Below are positions 26,278-34,826 of a DNA stretch of 64,000 nucleotides, one piece after another. The stretch's first letter is position 1, and the number at the start of each line of letters is the position of its first letter. The position numbers and the translations under genes were made by a program. A model generated the notes under the pieces. It was not told the DNA's origin, did not search any database, and saw nothing but the letters and a program-made list of their open reading frames with translations. This DNA is from an uncultured Fibrobacterota bacterium (GTDB lineage Bacteria > Fibrobacterota > Fibrobacteria > Fibrobacterales > Fibrobacteraceae): positions 1 to 64,000 of the forward strand of contig CAIRAY010000184.1 of the NCBI GenBank assembly GCA_903876665.1. Direction: 5' to 3'.

Positions 26278-26800
26278 GGGAAACCTTCTTTCGGAAAATC
26301 ATGGGAACTAGGATCACAAGAGCCACGCCTACACAGACAAAACAGTCTGCGAAGTTGAATGTGGGCCATCTTTGCATGATCGCATCGGGAAAATCTGCAG
26401 AAATAAAATCGACTACTTTGTGTATGCGCAGGCGATCACAAAGATTACCCAGGGCGCCAGCCATAATCAAAGCCACCCCAAGCCTTGCCCAGGATTCTTC
26501 CTTGGACAGGCTCCGGTAAAAAAACACCAGGGCGGTCATCGCGGCAAGGGTCAGCAGGGCAAAAAACAGGGTAGGAGGGAGAAAGGGGAGCAGCTCTTGG
26601 GGCTTGATGCTGAAGGCAGCGCCTTCATTGTAATCCAGTTGAAGGCGTAGCAAGTCTCCCCAAACCGGAACAAAATCCATGCGCGGAGTTCCGTCGGGCA
26701 GGGCAAAGCGACCCACGGCCCAAAGCTTACTGGCTTGGTCCAAAATGAGTCCGGAGACACCGATGAGGGCGTGGAAAATGGGTCTATTCAAAGAATTCAC
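26264..26800 (-). CDS. lspA: Lipoprotein signal peptidase (signal peptidase II)
   Basis: Cleaves the signal peptide of prolipoproteins in the inner membrane; the many lipobox proteins in the window need it. About 178 residues from a GTG at 26800, with four membrane spans and both catalytic aspartate motifs, GNLCDRLRI and FNFADCF. A longer ATG frame (26866) would overlap the preceding gene by 49 bases and adds a basic tail, so I prefer the GTG; neither has a clear Shine-Dalgarno. Confidence 0.93.
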   Translation of the reverse strand: MNSLNRPIFHALIGVSGLILDQASKLWAVGRFALPDGTPRMDFVPVWGDLLRLQLDYNEGAAFSIKPQELLPFLPPTLFFALLTLAAMTALVFFYRSLSKEESWARLGVALIMAGALGNLCDRLRIHKVVDFISADFPDAIMQRWPTFNFADCFVCVGVALVILVPMIFRKKVSHEQI

Positions 26801-26817
26801 GGGGCAAAGATAGGAAT

Positions 26818-27918
26818 TCAGGCGGGAGAGATTGCGCGCAAGGTGGCGAGCCGCTTTTTCAGCCAATGGCTATTCCAGCATTGCATGGTGGTTTGTCGCA
26901 GAATCCGTTTTACGGCCTCCCGGGTAATCTTGATCTTGTGGCCCGGCATAAAGACAGGATGGCCGTCTCCAATTTCGACCAAAGTTTCGGCAGACATCAG
27001 CATAGGCCAAAGGCAGAACAGGCGAATCCGGGGTTCAGTGATGGGGATCAGCAGGGTAAAGGCCATGGAATCGGAGAGATGGGACCAGGCCTTTTGCACC
27101 ATGCGGGTGATCACTCGGTTGCGGGAATTCGAAGGAGAACCCGGGGCAAAAAGGGCTTCTGGGTGAACAAATCCCTCGGAATTCAGCCAGTCCAGCGGTA
27201 AAAAGCAGACCTTCCGTTCGCTATCTTCTCCGACATCCTTAACGATGTTGGTGATTTGCAGGGCAAGACCAAACGACACGGCCAGTTTGCGCATATTGGC
27301 ATGCCGCGTGGCATTGATCCAGGGTGATTGGACATAAAAAAGGTCACAAAGCATGTTGCCGACGACACCAGCCACAAAATAGCAGTACAGGTCAAGATCG
27401 GCTTCGTTTTCAATGGTGAGCCACTGACCTTGGCGCGATTCCTGTCTCAGGGCGAAGCGGGCCATGCCCCCGCACATTTCGAAAACGCACTCGGAAATGG
27501 GTTTTTGGACTTTGGCTGGGAATTCTGCATAAAGCCGAACCACCCAGTGGCAATGGGCGCTCAGGAATTCGTTGTTGTCTGTGCTTCTTGCCCAGGACGC
27601 TGGCAATGCTTCCATAAATGCTCGCGAAGCGGAATCCTGGTTTACTGTGGTGGTGGCAAAAATTTGAGCAAAAAGCCCCAGGAGACGTTCCTTTTCCGAG
27701 GCTGGCATGTCTGGGCAGTCTTCCACCGTATCCGCGATGCGGCAAAATAAATAAGCGAGAAGGATGGGGCGTCGCAGGCGTTTTTGCGGAAGGACCTGGA
27801 TGTTCAGCGCGAAGGTGCGTGAAACCTTTTGCAGCATAAAGGAAGCGTATTGCCAAGGCTTGGAGCAGGTATTGGAATCCAGATCGATTCCGAAGCGACT
27901 TTTTTCTTCACTCAGCAT
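26818..27918 (-). CDS. Squalene/phytoene synthase family protein
   Basis: 366 residues. Two aspartate-rich motifs, FCRIADTVED near residue 60 and QITNIVKDVGED near 225, bind the prenyl diphosphates, and the start QKVSRTFALNIQVLP is typical of squalene synthase-type enzymes. It should join two farnesyl or geranylgeranyl diphosphates head to head, giving squalene (hopanoid or sterol precursor) or phytoene (carotenoid). No cyclase or desaturase is nearby to decide. The start overlaps the preceding gene by 11 bases. Confidence 0.9.
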   Translation of the reverse strand: MLSEEKSRFGIDLDSNTCSKPWQYASFMLQKVSRTFALNIQVLPQKRLRRPILLAYLFCRIADTVEDCPDMPASEKERLLGLFAQIFATTTVNQDSASRAFMEALPASWARSTDNNEFLSAHCHWVVRLYAEFPAKVQKPISECVFEMCGGMARFALRQESRQGQWLTIENEADLDLYCYFVAGVVGNMLCDLFYVQSPWINATRHANMRKLAVSFGLALQITNIVKDVGEDSERKVCFLPLDWLNSEGFVHPEALFAPGSPSNSRNRVITRMVQKAWSHLSDSMAFTLLIPITEPRIRLFCLWPMLMSAETLVEIGDGHPVFMPGHKIKITREAVKRILRQTTMQCWNSHWLKKRLATLRAISPA

Positions 27919-28486
27919 GAGGTTCGTTGTCGTCAAGAATGCCGATGTTTTTTTGGCTTTTTGCTTTAGCCTGCAAATACCGGTAGAGGCGGCCACTTTG
28001 CTCGGCCTTGCGCAGGCTTTGTTGGTGTTCCCACATGCAGCGGTTGCGTAAATCCGCTTCATGGATTGTTTTGCCCTTGGAATGGTAGTCGAACGCGATT
28101 TCCTTGTATTCCCGGAAATAGCATTCCCGTTGTAGCAAGTAATTCTGGCTCAGCCAAAGACGTTGTAGCCACAGTATCGTGGCGGCAGAAACGATAAAGG
28201 CTCCCAATGCCGAGAAAAGGCTTTTGGGCAAAAGCCCTGCGATGGCTCCCGTCCACGAGAGAACAGAAAGCAGGCACAACAAAAGCATGATGGGATAGGC
28301 AACTTTGACCAGGGAGCCCTTCCACCAGGAAGGAAGGAACACCCAGGCTTTGGGGCTCGAGCGGTCCTTGATGCGGGATTCGAGGTAAAGAGGGTAGGCC
28401 TTGAACCAGCACCACAAGAAGTGAAGTGCGGTAAGGGGTATGGGAAGCCAAAACCAGGTGGCAAAAAAATCAAGGACTGTAAGCAT
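27908..28486 (-). CDS. Hypothetical membrane protein, 192 aa
   Basis: First gene of the operon leading to the squalene/phytoene synthase. Hydrophobic spans lie at about 3-25, 62-85 and 92-115, followed by a long basic, aromatic tail (WLQRLWLSQNYLLQRECYF) and a cytoplasmic C-terminus. The ATG at 28486 has GGGG a few bases upstream; a TTG three codons earlier is unlikely. No known family. Linkage suggests a role at the membrane, possibly related to isoprenoid lipids, but this is inference. Confidence 0.75.
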   Translation of the reverse strand: MLTVLDFFATWFWLPIPLTALHFLWCWFKAYPLYLESRIKDRSSPKAWVFLPSWWKGSLVKVAYPIMLLLCLLSVLSWTGAIAGLLPKSLFSALGAFIVSAATILWLQRLWLSQNYLLQRECYFREYKEIAFDYHSKGKTIHEADLRNRCMWEHQQSLRKAEQSGRLYRYLQAKAKSQKNIGILDDNEPHAE

Positions 28487-28609
28487 TCGCCCCAATAATA
28501 CTATCTCTACCCGCGATGGGCAAGGATCGATTCGGAGAACGATTAGGATTGTTTGTGGACTGTGATTTTGTTCCTCTGGTAAGTGATTGATCTTGTTATA
28601 TTTAAGCCA

Positions 28610-29932
28610 ATGAGCACCAATGTTGATATTTTGTGGAATCGCTGTCTGGAAGGCTTGAAAGTCAAGTTAAGCCAGCAAGTGTTCCAAGAGCAGTTTGCCG
28701 GACTACGGATTCTGGACCTAAACGACCGCCGCGCACTGATTGAGGTTCCCCTTGGCCGGGATATCCGCCAATTTGGACGCCTCTACAAAGGTCTGATTGA
28801 AATTTGCTTCCAGGAAACCACTGGGTTTTCCCCTGACTTTGAGTTTCGGCACCCCGAACAGGGGCAACAGTCCTCGCGCCTAGGTCCAATCTTTCGGGCC
28901 CAAGGGATCGCCATTAACCCTTCCTTCAGCTTTGAAAGCTTTGTGGTGGGAGGAAAATCCCAGTTTGCCTATTCAGCGGCTTTTGCTGTTGCCCAGCATC
29001 CAGGTGGCGGAAAGTACAATCCCATGTTGCTTTACGGTGGTTCGGGCCTGGGCAAAACCCATTTGATCCAAGCCATTGCAAACTATGTGTTGGAAGGCGA
29101 TTCGGGCAAGCGTGTCCGGTATTTGACCGCCGATGATTTTTCTCGCGAATATGTAGAATGTCTCAAGGAAAACCGTATCAACGAGATGTCGAACTACTAC
29201 CGCAACGAAGTCGATGTTCTCCTAATCGATGACATTCAGTTTCTGAGCGGGAAAATCGAAACCCAGAACGAGTTCTTCCATATATTCAACAGCCTGCACC
29301 AGGTGGGTCGCCAGATCGTCCTCACCTCCGACGCTCCGCCTTCCGAAATCAAGGATTTGCAGGAGCGCCTGATCTCCCGCTTCTCCTGGGGTCTCTGTGT
29401 CGATATTCAGCCCCCCGATGTCGAAACCCGCGAAGCGATCCTCCGCAAAAAATCCGAGGCGAGCCACATTGAAATGGGCGAAGATGTAATCCGCTACCTG
29501 GCCCAAGGGATCGAGGGCAACGTCCGCCTGCTTGAATCCGCTGTGCGAAAGCTTCTGTTGCTAACGAATGTCCGCAATTGTGATATTGATATCTCTCTCG
29601 CCAAAGAAGTCGTTTCTGAGATGGCACCGACCATCAAAAAGCGCGTGAATCTGGAAGCAGTGGTGCATGCAGTGGCGCTTCATTTTTCCGTGGACGAAAA
29701 TAAAATTCTCGAAAAAGGCAGGGGAACCAAAGAGGTGGCCCAGGCCCGCCAGGTGGCCATGTTCCTGATGAAACAGCTCACGCACCTTTCTTTAAAGTCC
29801 GTGGGAATCCGTTTTGGAAACCGCGATCACTCTACTGTGGTGCATGCCATCAAGACGGTGGAAAAAGGCATGTCCGCAGACCCCTCATTCAAGCGTGCGG
29901 TCGAAAACTTGCTTTCCAACACCCACGACTAG
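28610..29932 (+). CDS. dnaA: Chromosomal replication initiator DnaA
   Basis: 440 residues. Domain I at the N-terminus, then the AAA+ module with Walker A GGSGLGKTH (about 142-150) and Walker B VLLIDDIQFL, then the C-terminal helix-turn-helix with the signature FGNRDHSTVVHAI that reads DnaA boxes. I start at ATG 28610 (MSTNVDILWN); a GTG at 28583 is in frame. Unlike the classical arrangement it is not next to dnaN, recF or rpmH, and I see no cluster of TTATCCACA boxes on either side, so the origin is probably elsewhere. Its TAG overlaps the TAG of rpe on the other strand. Confidence 0.97.
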   Translation: MSTNVDILWNRCLEGLKVKLSQQVFQEQFAGLRILDLNDRRALIEVPLGRDIRQFGRLYKGLIEICFQETTGFSPDFEFRHPEQGQQSSRLGPIFRAQGIAINPSFSFESFVVGGKSQFAYSAAFAVAQHPGGGKYNPMLLYGGSGLGKTHLIQAIANYVLEGDSGKRVRYLTADDFSREYVECLKENRINEMSNYYRNEVDVLLIDDIQFLSGKIETQNEFFHIFNSLHQVGRQIVLTSDAPPSEIKDLQERLISRFSWGLCVDIQPPDVETREAILRKKSEASHIEMGEDVIRYLAQGIEGNVRLLESAVRKLLLLTNVRNCDIDISLAKEVVSEMAPTIKKRVNLEAVVHAVALHFSVDENKILEKGRGTKEVAQARQVAMFLMKQLTHLSLKSVGIRFGNRDHSTVVHAIKTVEKGMSADPSFKRAVENLLSNTHD

Positions 29933-30582
29933 GTATTGACCAAACGCACAAACTCGCGAGTGGTGGTTTCGGGGTCGGGCGTGGCAAAAATTGCGGATCC
30001 GACCACAAAGGAATTGGCTCCGGCCTCCTTGCAGGCGAGAATGTTGTCGAGCTTAACGCCACCATCAATCTGAATGTCCAGGCTAGGGGCCAGTGCCCGC
30101 AGGCGTTTGATTTTATCGAGGCAATAGGGAATCAGGGATTGCCCGCCAAACCCTGGATTCACAGACATCACGAGCACCATGTCCACGCTTTCCAGCACTT
30201 GGATGATGGCCTCGATGGGGGTGGCTGGGTTTATGCTCACGCCGGCTTTGCATCCACATTCCTGGATTTGATGGACTAGGCGATCCAAGTGGCGGGTCGA
30301 TTCGGCATGGACCGTAATGATGTTGGCCCCTGCTTTTGCAAATAAAGGAACAAAATACTCCGGCTTTTCAATCATCAGATGGCAATCGATAACCAGGCTG
30401 GAAGCCTTGCGAATATTGGCGGCAATGCCCGGCCCAAAAGAAATATTGGGGACAAAATTTCCATCCATGATGTCGAGGTGCAGCCACTCGGCTCCACCCT
30501 GTTCGACCGCCTTTACTTGTTGGCCAAGATTGAGAAAGTCAGAATTGAGGAGGCTCGGAGCAATAATGTTCATGCGGTTCAT
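29929..30582 (-). CDS. rpe: Ribulose-phosphate 3-epimerase
   Basis: Interconverts ribulose-5-P and xylulose-5-P in the pentose phosphate pathway. 217 residues, a single TIM barrel. Family motifs visible: IAPSLLNSDF, LHLDIMDGNFVPN with metal-binding His/Asp, VMSVNPGFGGQ and QIDGGVKLDN. Convergent with dnaA; the palindromic CTAG at 29929-29932 provides the stop codon for both genes. Confidence 0.96.
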   Translation of the reverse strand: MNRMNIIAPSLLNSDFLNLGQQVKAVEQGGAEWLHLDIMDGNFVPNISFGPGIAANIRKASSLVIDCHLMIEKPEYFVPLFAKAGANIITVHAESTRHLDRLVHQIQECGCKAGVSINPATPIEAIIQVLESVDMVLVMSVNPGFGGQSLIPYCLDKIKRLRALAPSLDIQIDGGVKLDNILACKEAGANSFVVGSAIFATPDPETTTREFVRLVNT

Positions 30583-30631
30583 TGCCTAAATTTACTAATA
30601 TTCAGAAAAACACCCTCCAAGGAGAATCATC

Positions 30632-31150
30632 ATGGCAATCGCAAAGAAGAGTATTCCAGCCGCCCCAGCGAAGAAATCGGCACCCGTTAAGGCCGCTGCA
30701 CCCGCAAAGAAGGCTGCGCCTGCAAAGGCCATAGCGCCAGTAAAGAAGGCCGCTCCAGCACCAGCAAAGAAAGTTGTTGCCGTCAAAGCGGCTCCAGTCA
30801 AAGCTGTGGCTCCAGCACCCGTAAAGAAGGCCACTCCGGTCAAGGCTACTGCTCCAGTTGCCGCCCCGGTCAAAGCAGCTGCCAAGGCTCCTTCCACGAA
30901 GGAAGTCGAATTCAGCGTTTATTCTCCTGACTCCGCTTCCGTTGCTGTAGCAGGTGAATTCAATGCTTGGGATCCCACCAAGGGCCTCATGAAAAAGGCC
31001 AAGGATGGAAGCTGGTCCCTCAAAACCAAGCTGGCTCCTGGTTCCTACCAATACAAGGTCGTGTTTGACAATACCTATTGGGAACTCGATCAAAAGGCTC
31101 CATCCATCCAAGTAGAGCATGGCTCAAATAGCGTGATCAATGTGGACTGA
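30632..31150 (+). CDS. Histone-H1-like tail fused to a CBM48 glycogen-binding domain
   Basis: 172 residues with a clear AAGGAG site. Residues 1-90 are almost only Ala, Lys, Pro and Val in loose repeats of the type APAKKAAPVK, like bacterial histone-H1-like tails. Residues 92-172 are a CBM48/AMPK-beta-like domain: VEFSVYSPDSASVAVAGEFN, AWDPTKGLMKK, DGSWSLKTKLAPGSYQYK. CBM48 domains bind glycogen or starch and normally attach to branching enzymes or kinases; here no catalytic domain exists. The gene overlaps lysA by 11 bases. A role linking a polysaccharide to nucleic acid or another anion is only a guess. Confidence 0.85.
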   Translation: MAIAKKSIPAAPAKKSAPVKAAAPAKKAAPAKAIAPVKKAAPAPAKKVVAVKAAPVKAVAPAPVKKATPVKATAPVAAPVKAAAKAPSTKEVEFSVYSPDSASVAVAGEFNAWDPTKGLMKKAKDGSWSLKTKLAPGSYQYKVVFDNTYWELDQKAPSIQVEHGSNSVINVD

Positions 31151-32408
31151 TTGTAATTTTCCGATTACGACTCAGATGTGCCAAGGGGTTGCCGAACAAT
31201 TCGGCACCCCTGTTTGGCTTTATGACCGTGCAACGATTGAAGCGCGCATTACAGAGCTCCAATCTTTTGATGTTGTGCGCTATGCGCAAAAAGCCAATTC
31301 CAATCTGGGCCTGCTTTCGCTTATGCGTAAGCATGGCGTGGTGGTGGATGCTGTTTCTGCCGGCGAAATCGTGCGGGCTTTGCGCGTCGGGTTTTCTCCT
31401 CGCGAAAAAGTTTCCGGGATTGTGTTCACTGCGGATTTATTCGATCGTGACGCGCTCGACTTAGTGCGCATCCATCGGATTCCTGTGAATATCGGTTCCC
31501 CCGACATGATTGCCCAGCTGGCTGAGGCCGGTATCCAAGTTCCCCTGACCGTTCGCGTGAATCCGGGCTTTGGCCATGGCCATTCGCGCAAAACCAACAC
31601 AGGTGGAACCCTCTCCAAACATGGCGTTTGGCATAAGCAGCTCAAGGATACCATCAAGGTCGGAAAGGAAAAGGGCTTGCCCATTTCCGGTCTGCACATG
31701 CATATTGGTTCGGGTTCTGATTTTCACCACCTGAGCCAAGTTTGTGGCGCCATGGTCGAGGCTGCAAAGCTTGTCGGCTCTGACCTGCATTCAATCAGCG
31801 CCGGTGGTGGCTTGCCTATTCCTTATCGCAAGGACCAACTTGAGCGTATCGATGTTGCCGCCTATTTCAAACTCTGGGACGAAGCCCGCAAACAGATCGA
31901 AGCCGAAGTCGGTCATCCTGTTGCCCTCGAAGTCGAGCCGGGTCGTTATTTGGTGGCTGAATCCGGATACCTGATTGCCCAACTGCGCTCGATCAAAAAG
32001 GTCGGGAACCGTTTGTTCTACCTGATTGACGCGGGTTTTAACGATCTCGTCCGTCCAGCGTTCTATGGATCCTGGCATCACATCAGTGTGATTCCTGCCG
32101 ACGGTCGCGACTTGGGTTCTGCCCGGGTCAATGCCATTGTCGCAGGGCCTCTCTGTGAGTCGGGAGACGTATTCACCCAAGAAGAGGGTGGCTTTGTGGT
32201 TCATCGTGAGCTTCCCGTGGCCAAAGTGGGGGACTATGTTGTCCTGCACGATGCGGGTGCTTATGGAGCTGCGATGTCCTCAAATTACAACTCCCGTCGC
32301 TTGGCCCCTGAGGTCCTTTGGAGCAATGGCAAACCGCTGTTGATCCGGGAACGCCAGTCCTTTGACCATCTTCTGGCGCTCGATAAGATTCCGGTGGAGC
32401 TGTCCTAG
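31140..32408 (+). CDS. lysA: Diaminopimelate decarboxylase
   Basis: Converts meso-diaminopimelate to lysine with PLP. 422 residues. The PLP lysine is Lys51 in RYAQKANSN; later come the HMHIGSGSDF histidine, the EVEPGRYLV phosphate-binding region, the GPLCESGD catalytic cysteine loop, and DAGAYGAAMSSNYN at the C-terminus. The N-terminus overlaps the CBM48-domain gene, so translation is probably coupled. Confidence 0.95.
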   Translation: MWTDCNFPITTQMCQGVAEQFGTPVWLYDRATIEARITELQSFDVVRYAQKANSNLGLLSLMRKHGVVVDAVSAGEIVRALRVGFSPREKVSGIVFTADLFDRDALDLVRIHRIPVNIGSPDMIAQLAEAGIQVPLTVRVNPGFGHGHSRKTNTGGTLSKHGVWHKQLKDTIKVGKEKGLPISGLHMHIGSGSDFHHLSQVCGAMVEAAKLVGSDLHSISAGGGLPIPYRKDQLERIDVAAYFKLWDEARKQIEAEVGHPVALEVEPGRYLVAESGYLIAQLRSIKKVGNRLFYLIDAGFNDLVRPAFYGSWHHISVIPADGRDLGSARVNAIVAGPLCESGDVFTQEEGGFVVHRELPVAKVGDYVVLHDAGAYGAAMSSNYNSRRLAPEVLWSNGKPLLIRERQSFDHLLALDKIPVELS

Positions 32409-32411
32409 GCG

Positions 32412-33401
32412 ATGATTCGATTGTTGACAATGCTTATTTTGATGTCCCTGCCGGTGTTTGCCGGTGGGGATTTCTTTTCAAAAAGCAATCGGGATTGGAA
32501 TTTGTTTGCTGGAGCCTCCCTTGGCTGGACCCAGTACCAGGCCAAAGATTTGAACGATGTCATGTCGGCAATGGAACGGCAATCTGCCGAGGCCGCCGGG
32601 CTCAACCATTACGCAGTTGGGATATTTAACGGACACCCGCGCCAGGCAGCCATGCTAGGCGCCTATTGGCGAAATTGGATGCTCGGAGTCGAATTGGAGT
32701 TCTGGGTTGAAAGCTTTAACCAAAATACGGTCCCCTTCTATTTGAATCGCGACTTGGATTCCCGTTTTGCACCGGGTCAGCGGATTGAATGCAGTGATTT
32801 GCGTGTTCCCGGCTTTACTCCGGTGGATGGTGGCACTGCAGGCTGCATTCAGGCCGAGGAGGTATTCACCCTGATTCCCGTGACCTTGCAAGGAGCTCGT
32901 CTGTTTCCTTTTTGGAACAGGCATCTATGGCTTGGCGTGGGCGGTGGTGGTGGAATTCTTGCCGGCAGTGCGCGCCTAAAAGTCAGCACGGATTTTATTG
33001 GTGCGGGCTCCCGCCCCGATGATACGGTGGATCTGGAGCTCTACCCTGGCATCAACCCTGTTTTCAAAAGTTTTGCGGAAGTCTCGCTTCGGCCCTGGTC
33101 TTGGCTTGGCCTCTCCCTGAAGGGCGGGTACCGTTGGTCCAGCATGAAATATGTGGAGCTATCCAAAAAATCCGGGGATTCATTCTTGTTTGGACTTATC
33201 TTGAACCAGGATAGCGAGCTCCACCAAGGCGACCGGGCCTATCTTCTGCGAAGCGAGTCCGGGAACGATATGCTTATGTTGCGGGGTGCCCCCACAGACG
33301 CCGAACGCCGACAGGCCGAGCTTGCGGGCAATCATTACGATTTAGTTTCGGGGGATTTTTCTGGCTGGATGCTCGAAACAAAGCTGGAATTAATTTGGTG
33401 A
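32412..33401 (+). CDS. Predicted outer-membrane beta-barrel protein, 329 aa
   Basis: Starts three bases after lysA. The signal peptide MIRLLTMLILMSLPVFAGG is followed by strand-rich sequence with LGVGGGGGILAGSARL and GLSLKGGYRWSSMKYVEL, ending in LETKLELIW, a barrel-like C-terminal strand. Cys residues at ECSDLRV and AGCIQAE could pair in an extracellular loop. No family recognised. Confidence 0.7.
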   Translation: MIRLLTMLILMSLPVFAGGDFFSKSNRDWNLFAGASLGWTQYQAKDLNDVMSAMERQSAEAAGLNHYAVGIFNGHPRQAAMLGAYWRNWMLGVELEFWVESFNQNTVPFYLNRDLDSRFAPGQRIECSDLRVPGFTPVDGGTAGCIQAEEVFTLIPVTLQGARLFPFWNRHLWLGVGGGGGILAGSARLKVSTDFIGAGSRPDDTVDLELYPGINPVFKSFAEVSLRPWSWLGLSLKGGYRWSSMKYVELSKKSGDSFLFGLILNQDSELHQGDRAYLLRSESGNDMLMLRGAPTDAERRQAELAGNHYDLVSGDFSGWMLETKLELIW

Positions 33402-33402
33402 C

Positions 33403-33502
33403 AACCCCTCATGTCATGGCCAGAATGGCCATCACCGCTTCGGGGTGAATGCAGTGCGGACACGACGCGGTGAACCCTGGGTGAGTCCGTTCGGGGATGA
33501 CA
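33403..33502. repeat. Nested palindromic repeats
   Basis: Outer arms AACCCC (33403) and GGGGT (33442) enclose a perfect ATGGCCA-GAA-TGGCCAT hairpin (33416-33432). Further on, TTCGGGGATGACAAGAT (about 33491) matches the right arm of the 20.9 kb repeat (CGGGCATGACAAGAT) with one change. No gene seen in this spacer. Confidence 0.6.
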
Positions 33503-33548
33503 AGATATGCGGGAATGGAAAGAAATGATGGGAAAAGATGGTAAACAA

Positions 33549-34625
33549 ATGAAACTACAAATGTTGTGTGCAATTATATGGACTTCGCTTTTTGCCTGTA
33601 GCGATCCCAAGGCTTCGCAGTCCGAACTGGAAAAAGCCAATGTAGGATTGCTACCGGTGCCGAAGGGTGTGGCCCAGGATTCACTGCGCATCGCGACGCT
33701 GAACATGTCCGTCGGGTGGCATGCCGAGGATCTTGTTTTGAAAACGCTCACCGATTCCCTGGTGGTCTTCCATGCCCTCAAGGATCTTTACTCCCAATAC
33801 CAGGCCACCGAACCTTCCCGTCGCATGCGGGCCACGGCTACGAGCCTCCTGCAAAGCAGTTTGGATGTAATTTGTTTGCAAGAAACCCAATCCATGTTTG
33901 CCGGCGACACCGTTCAATTCCATTATGTCGATTCATTGCTTCAGGCAATGCGCAACCTGGATTCTACCCGGCATTGGACCGTGTTTCGCCAGTCCATGAA
34001 TCGGGTCAAGCTTTCCGTCGACAGTGCGGGCAATAACATGGCCCTGGAATTCTATGAGGGCAACGCCATCCTTGTCGATGAGCGACTTAGCGTTTTGACT
34101 GGAACGGACATGCAGGCCGAGTTCAATGCCCAGGTGAAGTTCAATATTCTCACCGAAGCCGTAGGCTCCACCCGGGGCTACCAGAAGCTGGTGGTACGGA
34201 CCCCTGGTGGCGCGCTCTGGCAATTATTTAACACCCATCTTGAAATTGCCATCCTTCCCAATAATATGCTCCAGGGTCAAGAATTGAACGAAGCCGTGTG
34301 GGATGCATGGCAAAATTTGGATTCCGGTGCCCAGGTGGTCGTCGGTGATCTGAATTCGGAGTCGGGAGAGGGGGGCGTGGGAGCCATGACCTCAACCAAG
34401 ACGGGCCTTGTCGACCTTTGGACCTTGGGCAGCCAATCCGATTCTTTAGGATTTACCTGCTGCGTTCCGGATTTTTCTAGTCCAGCAGCGGACTACGACC
34501 GTCGCATTGACTATGTGCTGGCGCGCAACATCCTTCCGGGGGGCGCGGTGGAGCGAATCCCCCTTTTCCAAGATGGATTCTGGGGAAGCGACCACGCATT
34601 GCTAAAAGCAACCCTTTACCAATAA
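33549..34625 (+). CDS. Endonuclease/exonuclease/phosphatase-family lipoprotein
   Basis: 358 residues. MKLQMLCAIIWTSLFACSD is a lipoprotein signal with Cys17, so the enzyme is anchored in the envelope. The EEP fold motifs follow: SLRIATLNMS near the start, LQETQ (metal Glu), FNTHLE, VVGDLNSE (Asp-x-Asn), YDRRIDYVLA and the final GSDHALL histidine. Relatives cut nucleic acids or phosphodiesters such as sphingomyelin; the substrate here is unknown. An extra N-terminal 14 residues from ATG 33507 would spoil the signal peptide. Confidence 0.85.
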   Translation: MKLQMLCAIIWTSLFACSDPKASQSELEKANVGLLPVPKGVAQDSLRIATLNMSVGWHAEDLVLKTLTDSLVVFHALKDLYSQYQATEPSRRMRATATSLLQSSLDVICLQETQSMFAGDTVQFHYVDSLLQAMRNLDSTRHWTVFRQSMNRVKLSVDSAGNNMALEFYEGNAILVDERLSVLTGTDMQAEFNAQVKFNILTEAVGSTRGYQKLVVRTPGGALWQLFNTHLEIAILPNNMLQGQELNEAVWDAWQNLDSGAQVVVGDLNSESGEGGVGAMTSTKTGLVDLWTLGSQSDSLGFTCCVPDFSSPAADYDRRIDYVLARNILPGGAVERIPLFQDGFWGSDHALLKATLYQ

Positions 34626-34677
34626 TCAAGAAGCCCGTGAGGGCTACATCATGTGTTCCAAATATCGTCACAGGTAT

Positions 34678-34767
34678 TGCGACATGCAAAGTGTTTATGG
34701 ATTGTCATACCCGGCACTCCACACAGTGGACATGTGTCCGTAACGGGCATGACAGGTTTATGTCGCA
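34678..34767. repeat. Nested GTCATACCCG palindromic repeat
   Basis: Three nested arms: TGCGACAT (34678-34685) with ATGTCGCA (34760-34767); GTCATACCCG (34704-34713) with CGGGCATGAC (34744-34753); and an inner CTCCACA-containing loop. It shares its arms and TGCGACA flank with the copy at 20930-21018. The wider gap 34626-34826 also holds a small AGCCC-GTGA-GGGCT hairpin (34632-34645) and a TATATT -10-like box near 34787 before the next operon. Confidence 0.82.
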
Positions 34768-34826
34768 TAATAAACGACGATGTTAGTATATTTATTCGGT
34801 AAATCTCGTCCTGCAAGGGGAATGAA

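Noticed and set aside
28496-28609. Replication origin in front of dnaA
   Set aside because: Only one poor DnaA-box-like word (TTTGTGGAC) and no AT-rich stretch.
30595-31120. Minus-strand frames with GAGAAALTG-type repeats
   Set aside because: Antisense of the Lys/Ala/Pro tail; no start signal.
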